A program made the translations under genes and the position numbers. Under the pieces are notes generated by a model, which was given only the letters and a program-made list of their open reading frames with translations, was not told where the DNA came from and ran no database searches. A stretch of DNA of 35,679 nt from contig CAIKMJ010000048.1 in assembly GCA_903828455.1 (NCBI GenBank), positions 1-35,679 on the forward strand. The letters are read 5' to 3'. This document shows positions 17,142 to 25,219 of the stretch, in pieces. Numbering within the stretch: position 1 is the stretch's first letter; each line of letters starts with the position of its first letter. The stretch comes from an uncultured Acidobacteriia bacterium. Lineage in GTDB: Bacteria; Acidobacteriota; Terriglobia; Bryobacterales; Bryobacteraceae.

Positions 17142-17277
17142 TCTTCATAACCTCATAGAGCAGAAACATGGTGCCGAGAAGGGCGACCACGAGAATGACG
17201 AGACACGGCGCGCCGGGCCTGACCTGCGGCGGAACCGGTTCGCCGGACTTCTTTTTTGCAGCTTTAAACTTACCCAT
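17131..17277 (-). CDS. 48-residue single-span membrane protein upstream of rph
   Basis: This short frame runs from ATG at 17277 to TGA at 17131. It starts with a strongly basic segment ([14 protein letters not shown]), continues with a Pro-rich linker ([11 protein letters not shown]) and ends with one hydrophobic span ([18 protein letters not shown]) plus a few polar residues. The layout is N-in, C-terminal anchor. It looks superficially like Sec61-beta/SecG-type small translocon subunits (Lys-rich start, Ser-Gly, Pro, single span), but that is only a shape resemblance. It overlaps rph by 11 nt and would be the first gene of the rph-rdgB-permease-DinB cluster. No clear Shine-Dalgarno is seen. 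Confidence 0.7.
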   Translation of the reverse strand: MGKFKAAKKKSGEPVPPQVRPGAPCLVILVVALLGTMFLLYEVMKNAS

Positions 17278-17293
17278 TTGGATGTGCGGCTGA

Positions 17294-17299
17294 TACTCT
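17294..17299 (+). promoter_or_regulatory. Candidate -10 element (TACTCT) for the 17307 lipoprotein gene
   Basis: TACTCT ends 7 nt before the GTG at 17307. Its complement contains GTATCAG, a possible -10 for the divergent minus-strand gene starting at 17277. The whole gap between the two starts is only 29 nt, so the promoters must overlap. Confidence 0.35.
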
Positions 17300-17306
17300 G
17301 ACGGAA

Positions 17307-17711
17307 GTGACCCCGAGACGAGCGACCTTCAGTTTACTATTGACCACCGTGCTGCTTGGCGCCTGCGGCAGCGGCGCGGTGACGAAGCCGGAGCTGCCGC
17401 AGTCGGTGTCGCCGGGCTGGAAGCTGTCCTCGCTGGCCGATACGCCGGTGCCGCCGGAGATTCCGCAGGGCGGAACGCCGCCGGTTTGCTGGAAGGCGGA
17501 CTATGCGGGGCAGGGAACGGCGGAGATCTTTCTTTGCCGGTACGGCGTTGAGACAGCGGCGTTCGACGCGGTGCAGCGCGTGCCGGCCGAAGCGCAGGCG
17601 GTGAAGTTCCAGTCGGGCGCCTGGTTCGCGCTGGTGAAGTGGAACGGGGCGGTGAAGGCCGATGTGACGGCGCTGATCCGCGCCGTGCAAAAGGCGCTGG
17701 CGAAAAAGTAG
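17307..17711 (+). CDS. Small lipoprotein, unknown function
   Basis: A 134-residue protein with a lipoprotein signal peptide: basic start (TPRR), hydrophobic core (ATFSLLLTTVLLG) and lipobox LLGAC with the acylated Cys near residue 20. The mature domain of about 115 residues includes PVCWKADYAGQGTAEIFLCRYGV, with two Cys that could pair, and a predicted alpha/beta pattern ending in AVQKALAKK. I recognise no family. It is a single gene, divergent from the rph cluster with a 29-nt spacer, and convergent with the diguanylate cyclase gene. Confidence 0.8.
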   Translation: MTPRRATFSLLLTTVLLGACGSGAVTKPELPQSVSPGWKLSSLADTPVPPEIPQGGTPPVCWKADYAGQGTAEIFLCRYGVETAAFDAVQRVPAEAQAVKFQSGAWFALVKWNGAVKADVTALIRAVQKALAKK

Positions 17712-17741
17712 CGGGCACTGGTGGCCGGCCCGCCGCGGGGA

Positions 17742-19046
17742 TCAGGAATCGGGAGGGCGGCGGCGATCCTTGGCCTCGTAGAGTTCGCGATCGGCGCGGG
17801 CGATCAGATCGCGGGCGGACTCCGCGCCATCCCACTGGGCCACGCCGATGGCGGCCCCCAGCGGGATTCGATGGCTCCTGCCGGCGACCACGATCGTGTA
17901 TTCGCCGAGGCTCCAGCGTTCGATCCGGTCGCGGTAATTCATCGCCTGCGTGAGCGGGCCGTCGAGAAAGCCGACAAATTCATCGCCGCCCCAGCGGCCC
18001 ACGGTATCGGACGGGGCAAACTGGCCGCGCAGTTCAGAGGCGAACTGGCGCAGCAGATCGTCGCCGGCGGTGTGGCCGAGCGAATCATTGACGCTTTTGA
18101 AGCCGTTGAGATCGAGCAGGATGACGCAGAACGGGCGGCCGGCGCGGATCCGTTCCTCGAGCGCCGTTTCCGAGGCGCCGCGGTTGGCAAGACCGGTCAG
18201 CGGATCGACCGAGGCGCGGCGCTCGGCCTCTTCGAGACGCTGGCGATAAACATCGACCTGGCTCCGCAGTTCCTCCATGGACTGGCGGCTCTCTTCCGTC
18301 ATCTTCGTGACGTAAGCGGTGAGCTGGGCGGCGCTGGCGATGAGGTTGCGGCGGACGAAGGCGAAATTGTCGAGTTTGGCGATTTCGCGCAGGCGGCCGG
18401 TGACTTCCTCGAACTGCCCCGCGTAACGGGTATCGCGTTCGCCGACCGCTTCGGCGGTGCGGGCGACGACCATGACGATGTCGCGAACCTCTTCGCTCCG
18501 CTCCCGGAAGTAGCGCGCCGCATTTTCGCTCCACTGGCCGGTTTCCGTTGCAATGCCGGACCGCACCTGACTGATGGTGCCGGTTGAGGCTCCCGGGGCG
18601 AGGCGCGTGGCCAGCGCGGCGAGGTTGGTGCTGAACTCCTGGCTGACGAACGGCACGGCCTGTTCGGCCGCAGCCGCCATCCGCTCGATTGCTTCCCGAT
18701 AGGCTTCGAGGGTGACGTCTGAAGGACTGGCGGCCGAAGAACTGGCGGTGGAAGAGACGGCGGCGGGCTGTTTGGGTGGCGCGTCTTTCCCGGTAGATCT
18801 GCCGATAGACCCGCCTGCAGATCCGCCTGCCGATTCGACTGCTGACTCGCGGCCGGAAGTGCTTCGGCCGGAGATTTTCTGCTGGGAGTTTCCGGCGCGC
18901 GAAATGACCGGGGCCTCGGGGAGGTTGGATGAAGCCTTTTCTGCAGCCGCCGGCGGAACGGCTGCAGATTCCTCCGGCCGCGTGGGTGCGTCGCCGGGAC
19001 GTGGTCCGGACCTTTCCATATATTCTCGGAGAGAAATCAGGGACAT
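17742..19046 (-). CDS. GGDEF-domain diguanylate cyclase
   Basis: Predicted to make cyclic di-GMP from two GTP. The 434-residue protein has a Ser/Ala/Gly/Pro-rich disordered N terminus (about 1-110), a helical region with coiled-coil character (about 110-265) and a C-terminal GGDEF domain. This domain begins with DPLTGLANR near residue 271; the active-site motif RWGGDEF is intact near residue 351. The inhibitory-site position five residues before the motif reads APSD rather than RxxD, so product inhibition through the classical I-site is unlikely. No membrane segment or signal peptide is seen, so it is cytoplasmic. The start at 19046 is chosen over ATG 19019; the much longer upstream frame runs through intergenic repeats and is rejected. 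Confidence 0.92.
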   Translation of the reverse strand: MSLISLREYMERSGPRPGDAPTRPEESAAVPPAAAEKASSNLPEAPVISRAGNSQQKISGRSTSGRESAVESAGGSAGGSIGRSTGKDAPPKQPAAVSSTASSSAASPSDVTLEAYREAIERMAAAAEQAVPFVSQEFSTNLAALATRLAPGASTGTISQVRSGIATETGQWSENAARYFRERSEEVRDIVMVVARTAEAVGERDTRYAGQFEEVTGRLREIAKLDNFAFVRRNLIASAAQLTAYVTKMTEESRQSMEELRSQVDVYRQRLEEAERRASVDPLTGLANRGASETALEERIRAGRPFCVILLDLNGFKSVNDSLGHTAGDDLLRQFASELRGQFAPSDTVGRWGGDEFVGFLDGPLTQAMNYRDRIERWSLGEYTIVVAGRSHRIPLGAAIGVAQWDGAESARDLIARADRELYEAKDRRRPPDS

Positions 19047-19172
19047 TCGGGTTCTGGGTGTTCTATCGGCGGATTGCCGCCGGATCGTTAGGGCGGGCGG
19101 GAGGGCCGGGAGGGAGCGGGCGCAACCGAGCAGGGGGCTGCATGATATAAAGCCGGGAGAAGGAATATATCC

Positions 19173-19841
19173 ATGAAAATTTTCGGTTCGATGGCGCGTG
19201 GCGTGTTTGGTCCGGCTGCCGCACTTATTTGTATATGCGCGATGGCGCAGACGGCGGCCGCGCCGGATTTGAAGCTGCGCGGGGACCGTTTCAAGGCGCT
19301 GAAATATGAGAACCTGGACCCGGCGCAGAAGATTATGGCGGATCATCTGCTGACGGGAGAGCGGGCGGGGGCGAATGGTCCGTTTAACGTGATGCTGCGG
19401 AGTCCGGTGATGGGCGATCTGGCGGCGGAGCTTGGGTCGCAGGTGCGGTTCCATTCGACGCTGCCGCCGCGGCTGAATGAGTTCGCGATCATTATCACGG
19501 GCCGTTACTGGACGGCGCAATATGAGTGGTATTACCACAAGCAACTGGCGCTCAAGGGGGGACTGAAGCCGGAGATCGCCGATGCGCTGGCGGTGGGGAA
19601 GCGTCCGGCCGGGATGCAGGCGGATGAGGCGGCGGTCTACGATTTCACGACCGAATTGCTGAATACGAAGCATGTGAGCGATAAGACGTTCAATGCGGCG
19701 ATCGGCCAGTTTGGCGAGAAGGGCGTGGTGGACCTGACGTTCGCGATCGGGTTCTATCAGCTGGTGTGCTCGACGCTGAATATTGACCGGTACCCGATGC
19801 CGGACGGGGTGAAGCCGGAGCTGAAGGAGCTGAAGCGGTAG
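19173..19841 (+). CDS. Secreted carboxymuconolactone decarboxylase-like protein
   Basis: A 222-residue protein with a signal peptide (ending near AQTAAA, residue 30) and a CMD/AhpD-like helical domain. The core helix reads PPRLNEFAIIITGRYWTAQYEWYYHKQLALKGGL. The Cys pair that makes AhpD-type proteins peroxidases is absent (WYYH instead of a CxxxH-type site), so a lactonase/decarboxylase-like or purely structural role is more likely. A ribosome-binding stretch (GGGAGAAGGA) lies upstream of the ATG with a TATAAA before it, so it has a normal leader. The substrate is unknown. It is divergent from the diguanylate cyclase gene. Confidence 0.88.
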   Translation: MKIFGSMARGVFGPAAALICICAMAQTAAAPDLKLRGDRFKALKYENLDPAQKIMADHLLTGERAGANGPFNVMLRSPVMGDLAAELGSQVRFHSTLPPRLNEFAIIITGRYWTAQYEWYYHKQLALKGGLKPEIADALAVGKRPAGMQADEAAVYDFTTELLNTKHVSDKTFNAAIGQFGEKGVVDLTFAIGFYQLVCSTLNIDRYPMPDGVKPELKELKR

Positions 19842-19844
19842 GGG

Positions 19845-20091
19845 GATCTGAAAAAACGAAGCCATGAATAGAACGGCGGCTGGCCGCTGAAAGGGCGGCC
19901 GTTGGCGGGCGCTGGCTGGCGGCGCGGGCGATTTGAAAAAACGAAGCCAAGCCGAGCGGAGCGGGATGGCGGCGCGGGGGGCGTCGAGTGCGGCTTGGTT
20001 GCGGGCGCGGGCAAGAACGAAAAAACGAACCCATGCGGAGGCGGACGGACGGGCGCGCCGGGTGGGCGATTTGAAAAAACGAAGCCAAGCC
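19845..20091. repeat. Four dispersed copies of an A6-core intergenic repeat
   Basis: Copies at about 19845-19866, 19930-19953, 20014-20035 and 20068-20091 share GATTTGAAAAAACGAAGCCA, with the third variant reading AGAACGAAAAAACGAACCCA. Starts are 85, 84 and 54 nt apart, separated by unrelated GC-rich sequence. Together they fill most of the 446-nt gap between the CMD-like gene and the antitoxin gene; no gene is seen there. On the minus strand each copy is a T6 run, but no hairpin precedes it. Confidence 0.8.
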
Positions 20092-20261
20092 GGCAGATGT
20101 CGGGGCGCGCAGTTCATTCGCCCGAGTATAGTTCGGCGCGGCGCGGGTGAAGGCGTAAGGCCAATGATGCCAATGCAAAGTGCCTGTGACTAAGGGCGCG
20201 CGGCGGACGCCGTGTGGCGCGGCCGGGGGAATCTGGCGTAATCTGAAGGGGAAAGACGGTA

Positions 20262-20274
20262 TCACTCGCGGTGA
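20262..20274. promoter_or_regulatory. Inverted repeat before the toxin-antitoxin genes
   Basis: TCAC-TCGCG-GTGA is a short palindrome 13 nt before the antitoxin ATG, overlapping a possible -10 TATCAC (20260-20265). It is a plausible autoregulatory operator but the match is short. Confidence 0.25.
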
Positions 20275-20287
20275 CAGGTTCACGGCC

Positions 20288-20539
20288 ATGACGCAAGTTC
20301 GCCACCATGCTCACGATCTGATTGACCGGTTGCCGGAGACGCAACTGGATGCCCTCGTCGGGTTTCTTGAGAGCATCGTTGAGCCGGAAGCGACGGCGCT
20401 CCATTCGGCGCCGCTCGATGATGAGCCGGAGAGCGATTCGGAGCGTCTGGCTGTGGCAGAGGCCCGTGCTTCGCTCCGGCGGAACGGTGGTCAGGGCGTT
20501 CCACACTCCGAGGCGATGCGGCGGCTGGGGCTGGACTGA
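20288..20539 (+). CDS. Antitoxin of a type II toxin-antitoxin pair
   Basis: An 83-residue acidic protein. The N-terminal helix HHAHDLIDRLPETQLDALVGFLESIVEP followed by a PLDDEPES segment and a C-terminal helix ending EAMRRLGLD is the pattern of a common bacterial antitoxin family found beside RelE/ParE toxins. It is predicted to neutralise the toxin encoded 8 nt downstream and to repress the pair. The ATG at 20288 is used; the frame extends upstream but that extension is not family-like. No clear Shine-Dalgarno is seen. Confidence 0.8.
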   Translation: MTQVRHHAHDLIDRLPETQLDALVGFLESIVEPEATALHSAPLDDEPESDSERLAVAEARASLRRNGGQGVPHSEAMRRLGLD

Positions 20540-20547
20540 CGGCGGGA

Positions 20548-20796
20548 ATGAAGGATCTGGAATGGTCCGAGTCTTCGCTGGAAGACATGGCGGGAATTGA
20601 AAAATGGATTGCCCGCCGAATCAGGAACGCCGTTGAGCGCCTGGCTGAAACCGAGACAGGCAGCGTGAAGAAGCTACAGGGAATCGATCCGCCGGAGTAC
20701 CGTCTTCGCGTTGGCGATTGGCGCGTGCGGTTTGAGGTTGAGGGCGGTACGATTCGGGTGCTGCGCGTACTGAACCGGAAGGACGCGTATCGATGA
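20548..20796 (+). CDS. RelE/ParE-type toxin
   Basis: An 82-residue protein with the RelE/ParE fold signature: an N-terminal helix with SLEDMAGIEKWI, then VKKLQGIDPPEYRLRVGDWRVRFEVEGGTIRVLRVLNRKDAYR, the characteristic beta-sheet with conserved LRVGDWRV and terminal RxxAYR. Members cut ribosome-bound mRNA (RelE) or poison gyrase (ParE); which applies cannot be read here. It starts 8 nt after the antitoxin and is convergent with the outer membrane receptor gene. Confidence 0.88.
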   Translation: MKDLEWSESSLEDMAGIEKWIARRIRNAVERLAETETGSVKKLQGIDPPEYRLRVGDWRVRFEVEGGTIRVLRVLNRKDAYR

Positions 20797-20902
20797 GACT
20801 GTGTCTTGTGGCGGACGCCGGGAGGCGCGGGAGAACGGCCTCAAGTCTGCCGCGGACACGTTCGTGATCTTGCTTTGCCTGCCTGCCGCTGCTCGATTCC
20901 TC

Positions 20903-23900
20903 TCAGAAGACAATCTTCATTCCGAACTGAATCTGCCGTGATGTGGTTGCGGTTGATGTAATCAGGCCCGCGGAGGGGCTGACCGCGGTGCCGGAGAAGA
21001 CCGTTGCGTTCGGGGTGCCGAGGTTGGCGCGGTTGAGCGCGTTGAAGAATTCGGCGCGGAGCTGGAGGCGGGCGCGGGCGGTGAGCGGCGTGGTTTTGAA
21101 GAGCGACACGTCGAGGTCGGCGAGGCCGGGGCCGGTGAAGGTGCCGCGGCCGAGGTTGCCGTAGGTGCCGGGCGCGGGGAGGAGGAAGGCGGCCGGGTTG
21201 AACCACTGGTTGGGGTTGCCGGTGACGATGGCGCCGGTGAAGCTGGGGTTGAGCGAGGGGCGGTCGGGGTTGCGGGTGTCGCCATCGCCGGAGCGGTTGG
21301 AGCCGATTTGCGGGGTGAAGGGGAAGCCGCCGAGGGCGGTGAAGATGCCGTTGAGCTGCCATCCGGCGAGGAGTTTGTGTTTGGCGGACGGGAGTTCCCA
21401 GGTGGCTGAGAGGCTGGCCTGGGTGGCGGCGTTGAGGGCGGAAGGGCCCCAGTCCTGGCGGAGGTTGTTGCGGTTGAGGATCATCTGCGCCTGGTTGTTG
21501 GACTGGGCGCCGGTGAGGCCGGAATTCATATCGAGACTTTTCGACCACGTGTAGCTGGCACGGAAGCGGAGGCCGCGGGCGAGGCGGCGTTCGACATCGG
21601 TGCGGAGCGCGTTGTAGCTGCTGTTGCCCTCGGTGTACCAGAAGAAGCCGCCGGAGAGATACGGGTTGGGGCGCGTGGTGACGGGGATGTACTGGGCGCC
21701 GGCGGGGACGGTGGAGTGGGTGGTGCTGACGCCGCCGGAGAGGCATCCGGCGGGGTTGGCGCAGAGCTGCGCGGGGATGGAGTTGGGGTCGATGGAGAGC
21801 AGGCCGTGATAGCCGAAGGAGCCGGCGTAGGAGAGGCGGAGGACGGTGTTTTGGGTGAGCTGGTGTTCGAGGGTGAGGGTCCATTCCTGGACGGTGGGGG
21901 TTTTGGCGTTGGGCTGGATGCCCTGGGGGGCGAAGGTGGTGCAGGGGGCGGGGATGGCTGGTCCGCAGGAGGGAGGGGCGTTCTGGCCGGGGGCGATGGG
22001 CGTAATTGAAGAGAGGGCGACGTTGGAGAAGGAGGCCGCGCCGTTGGCGGGGGGCAGGGAGTTGAGGAGGAAGCTGAGGGCGTCGATGAGGGCGTAGTGT
22101 GTGCCGAAGGCGGCGCGGAGGGCGGTGCGGCCGCGGCGCGAGGGGTCCCAGGCGAGGCCGAGGCGCGGGGCGAAGAGGAGCCGGGCGTTGTTCCGGGTGA
22201 AGACGGAGTGGCCGGTGACGGGGGCGGTGAGGAGGACGCCGTTGGCATCGGTGAGATAGTTGGCGGCGCGGCCGGAGACTTCGTTCCAGCCGGTGGAGAA
22301 TTCGTGGCGGAGGCCGGCGCTGAGGGTGAGGTTGGGGAGCGGCTTCCAGACGTCTTCGGCGTACCATGCGCCGAAGAGGCTGCGCCAGCCGAGTTCGTTG
22401 GGGTTGGGCACGACCTGGAAGGTGCTGACGATGCCCTGTTCGAGGGTGGCGAGGCTGGTGAAGGTGGCCTGGCCGAGCTGGCGCGAGGCGGTGTCTTCGT
22501 TGTCGCGGAGACGCTGGAGCCAGAGTCCGGCGGAGAGGTTGTGTTTGCCGCGAACGAGGTGGAAGGCATCGGCGAGAGTGAAGAGATTGCGGCGGTTCCA
22601 GACAAAGGCGGCGTTGTTGGGGCCGGCGGAGGTGATGGTGCCGCCGGCGGTGGTGGTGGCGCCGCCGCCGACGACGATGCCGCCGGGTCCGCCGCCGGTG
22701 ACGAAGGCGAGGCTGGCGGGGAAGGTGGAGAACGAGACGGGGTCGAAGTTGAAGGCGGCGCGGGAGAAGCCGAGGGTGAGGGTGTTGACGGCGTTGGGCG
22801 TCAGGATGCGGGTTTGCTGGAGGCTGGCGACCTGGTTGCGGAGGTTGAGGGCGGAGCCGAAGAGGGGGTCGGGCTGCGGGGTGGTGTTGTGGCCGTCGTC
22901 GAGGGTCCAGGAGGCGGAGAGGGAGTCGCGGGGGGAGATGGATTGGTCGGCGCGGAGGGTGGCGAAGTCTTCGCGGATGGACTGGCGGGGGTTGTTGTAA
23001 GAGAGAGCGGTGCCGCTGGGGCCGCCGTTGACGAGGAGTTCGGGGCCGTTGGGGGCGGGCCACATGGAGAGGAAGGGCTTCATGTAGGGGATGGCGGCGG
23101 CGCGGGAGGCGGCGTCGGGGACGACGGCGACGCTGGAGAGGGCGAGGGCCTGGCGGAAGCCTTCGTAGTTGGAGAAGAGGAAGAGTTTGTTGCGGCGGAG
23201 GGGGCCGCCGAGTGCGCCGCCGAACTGGTTGCGGCGGAAGGGGGGGACGCGCGACTGGTCGAAGAAATTGCGGGCGTCGAGGGCGGAGTTGCGGAGGAAT
23301 TCGAACAGCGAGCCGTGGAGGGAGTTGGTGCCGGACTGGGTGACGACGAGGACCTGCGCGCCGGGGCGTTTGCCGTATTCGGCGGAGTAGGCTTCGGTGA
23401 GGACGTTGAATTCGCGGACGGCGTCGATGCCGAGGAGTTCCTGGCTGGCGCCGCCGGGGGTGACGGCGAGCTGGCTGGAGCCCATGTATTCGACGCCGTT
23501 GAGGAGGAAGAGGTTGTCGCCGGGGCGGCGGCCGGAGACGGTGAAGGTGTTGCCGTTGCTGGTGGAGGTGTTGGCGCTCCTGAGGGCGTAGCTGATGACG
23601 CCGGGGTTGAGGGTGAGGAGATTGTCGAAGGAGCGGCCGTTGAGGGGGAGGTCCTTGACGTCGCGCTCGCCGACGGTGCCGGCGACCGAGGAGGTGGTGG
23701 CGTTGACGAGAGGGGCGCTGGCGGCGACGGTGACGGATTGGGAGAGGTCGCCGAGTTCGAGATGGAGATCGACGACGGCTTCCTGGGCGATGTTGAGCGT
23801 GATGCCGGTGCGGCGGGCGACGCGGAAGCCGGGTTTTTCGGCGCGGAGTTCCTGGGGGCCGAGCGGGAGGGCGGTGAAGCGAAAGGCGCCGTCGGCGGCG

Positions 23901-24136
23901 GAGGTGGCGGTGCGGCGGGCGCCGGTTTCGAGCGTGGTGAGCGAGATGGTGGCGGAGGCGACGGGGGCGCCGGAGGGGTCGAGAACGCGGCCGGAGAGGG
24001 ATGCGGAGGACTGGGCGAAGGCGGCGGGGAGGAGCAGGAGCGCGAGGGCGCTAAGAAAGAATGCTGGCCGAGGACCAGGCGGAGTGCTGGAAGTCGGGCG
24101 GCGAGGCGGTGAAGACAATGTGGAGACTGGAGGCAT
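20903..24136 (-). CDS. TonB-dependent-receptor-like outer membrane protein with N-terminal carboxypeptidase regulatory domain
   Basis: A 1077-residue protein. A Pro/Ser-rich leader is followed by a signal peptide core (FFLSALALLLLPAAFAQ, about 26-42), a carboxypeptidase-regulatory Ig-like domain (about 47-125, beginning GRVLDPSGAPVASATI), a plug domain (about 135-270 with LPLNGRSFDNLLTLNPG and VREFNVLTEAYSAEYG) and a long barrel ending RQIQFGMKIVF with the terminal Phe of outer membrane proteins. No TonB box is evident. This is the expanded acidobacterial receptor type, thought to import glycans or large nutrients. Its 5' end, including most of the signal peptide, overlaps the DUF58 gene by 86 nt; TTG at 24118 is an alternative start. 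Confidence 0.93.
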   Translation of the reverse strand: MPPVSTLSSPPRRPTSSTPPGPRPAFFLSALALLLLPAAFAQSSASLSGRVLDPSGAPVASATISLTTLETGARRTATSAADGAFRFTALPLGPQELRAEKPGFRVARRTGITLNIAQEAVVDLHLELGDLSQSVTVAASAPLVNATTSSVAGTVGERDVKDLPLNGRSFDNLLTLNPGVISYALRSANTSTSNGNTFTVSGRRPGDNLFLLNGVEYMGSSQLAVTPGGASQELLGIDAVREFNVLTEAYSAEYGKRPGAQVLVVTQSGTNSLHGSLFEFLRNSALDARNFFDQSRVPPFRRNQFGGALGGPLRRNKLFLFSNYEGFRQALALSSVAVVPDAASRAAAIPYMKPFLSMWPAPNGPELLVNGGPSGTALSYNNPRQSIREDFATLRADQSISPRDSLSASWTLDDGHNTTPQPDPLFGSALNLRNQVASLQQTRILTPNAVNTLTLGFSRAAFNFDPVSFSTFPASLAFVTGGGPGGIVVGGGATTTAGGTITSAGPNNAAFVWNRRNLFTLADAFHLVRGKHNLSAGLWLQRLRDNEDTASRQLGQATFTSLATLEQGIVSTFQVVPNPNELGWRSLFGAWYAEDVWKPLPNLTLSAGLRHEFSTGWNEVSGRAANYLTDANGVLLTAPVTGHSVFTRNNARLLFAPRLGLAWDPSRRGRTALRAAFGTHYALIDALSFLLNSLPPANGAASFSNVALSSITPIAPGQNAPPSCGPAIPAPCTTFAPQGIQPNAKTPTVQEWTLTLEHQLTQNTVLRLSYAGSFGYHGLLSIDPNSIPAQLCANPAGCLSGGVSTTHSTVPAGAQYIPVTTRPNPYLSGGFFWYTEGNSSYNALRTDVERRLARGLRFRASYTWSKSLDMNSGLTGAQSNNQAQMILNRNNLRQDWGPSALNAATQASLSATWELPSAKHKLLAGWQLNGIFTALGGFPFTPQIGSNRSGDGDTRNPDRPSLNPSFTGAIVTGNPNQWFNPAAFLLPAPGTYGNLGRGTFTGPGLADLDVSLFKTTPLTARARLQLRAEFFNALNRANLGTPNATVFSGTAVSPSAGLITSTATTSRQIQFGMKIVF

Positions 24137-25151
24137 CGGGAGGTGGCTCGGCCGGGTCGTTCGCAGATTGGAAGAGCGGTTCGACGAGGGCGAGAAACCT
24201 CAGCATATCGTAGATTTCGCCATCTTCCGGGACGGAGAGCGAGAAACGCTGGGAGCGGAGGCAGAGGCGGGTGTCGAGAGCGGAGAGGGTCCAGAGGAGC
24301 CAGGCGCAGCGGTCGATGCGGTGTTCGAAGGCGGCGGGCGCATCGGGCGCGGTGACGTCGGATGGGGTGACGGCGGGGGAGAGGCGGCGGTCGAGGAAGA
24401 TTTCGACGGTGCGGCGGTCGTCGCGGGTGAATTCGCGGACCTGGAGGGAGTTGGTGTGGGCGGTGGCTTTCCAGTCGACGTGGCGGGCGTTGTCGGCGGT
24501 TTCGTAGGGGCGGATGCGGTAGAAGTCGCGGCCGGCGCCGCGGAGGTGGGTTTCGATTTCGCCGGAGAGGGCGTCGAGGAGTTCGGTGAGGGAGTCGTCG
24601 GGGGTGAGGGCGGGGAAGACGATGGTTTCGCGGTGGAGTTCGACGGTGGTGGATTTGCGCAGGAAGCCGAAGGGGAAGCGGGTGGAGAGGATGAAGAGGT
24701 TGTCGCGATGGCGGCCGCGGCGTGGGAAGAGGACTTCGGCGGGGACTTCGATGAGGCCGTGGCCGGGGATGAGCGGGAAGTAGAGGGGGGCGGGGAGGAT
24801 GGAGGGCGTCCGCTGGAGCGGATCGGACTTGCCGGAGAGCTCGATGGAGAAAGAGGGCGTGAAGCGTTTGAGGTTGCGGAGGCGGATGCGGGCGGCGGTG
24901 GGGGTGCGGGCGGAGACGTGTTCGGGGAGGAGGAGTTCGAGTTCGAGGCCGGCGAGGACGAGGCGGCTGAGGAAGCCGGAGACGAGCAGGAGGGCGACCA
25001 TGGCGGTGAAGATCAGGAAGAGCAGATTGTTGCCGGAGAGGAAAGCGGCGCTGCCGGTGAGGGCGGCGGCGAGGCTGTAGAGAAAGCCCGCGAGGGTGAG
25101 GCGGTAGTGGATGCGCTGGCGGAAGAGGGCGCGGAGGCGGGAGAGGGTCAA
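24051..25151 (-). CDS. DUF58 domain-containing membrane protein
   Basis: A 366-residue protein with two N-terminal membrane segments (about 17-35 and 42-66), a beta-rich domain, then the DUF58 block IRPYETADNARHVDWKATAH (about 214-233) followed by LQVREFTRDDRRTVEIFLD, in which the DUF58 Asp-Arg-x-x-D-W pattern is preserved. DUF58 proteins usually work with MoxR ATPases and von Willebrand proteins; neither is adjacent. The start is TTG at 25151, preceded by AGGAGTGAC, a strong ribosome-binding site that decides it. It overlaps the receptor gene by 86 nt at its 3' end. Confidence 0.9.
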   Translation of the reverse strand: MTLSRLRALFRQRIHYRLTLAGFLYSLAAALTGSAAFLSGNNLLFLIFTAMVALLLVSGFLSRLVLAGLELELLLPEHVSARTPTAARIRLRNLKRFTPSFSIELSGKSDPLQRTPSILPAPLYFPLIPGHGLIEVPAEVLFPRRGRHRDNLFILSTRFPFGFLRKSTTVELHRETIVFPALTPDDSLTELLDALSGEIETHLRGAGRDFYRIRPYETADNARHVDWKATAHTNSLQVREFTRDDRRTVEIFLDRRLSPAVTPSDVTAPDAPAAFEHRIDRCAWLLWTLSALDTRLCLRSQRFSLSVPEDGEIYDMLRFLALVEPLFQSANDPAEPPPDASSLHIVFTASPPDFQHSAWSSASILS

Positions 25152-25219
25152 GTCACTCCTATTATGCGGGGAAATTTAGAAAGGGTTGGCATTCATGCCC
25201 GCACTCTTCCGGCGGACGG

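Noticed and set aside
19047-20117. N-terminal extension of the diguanylate cyclase frame to 791 codons
   Set aside because: It runs across the CMD-like gene and the A6-core repeats and has no family similarity; the start at 19046 gives a normal protein.
22097-24112. Plus-strand frame of 671 codons opposite the receptor gene
   Set aside because: Gly/Glu/Ala low-complexity translation that mirrors the receptor codons; no start context and no domain.
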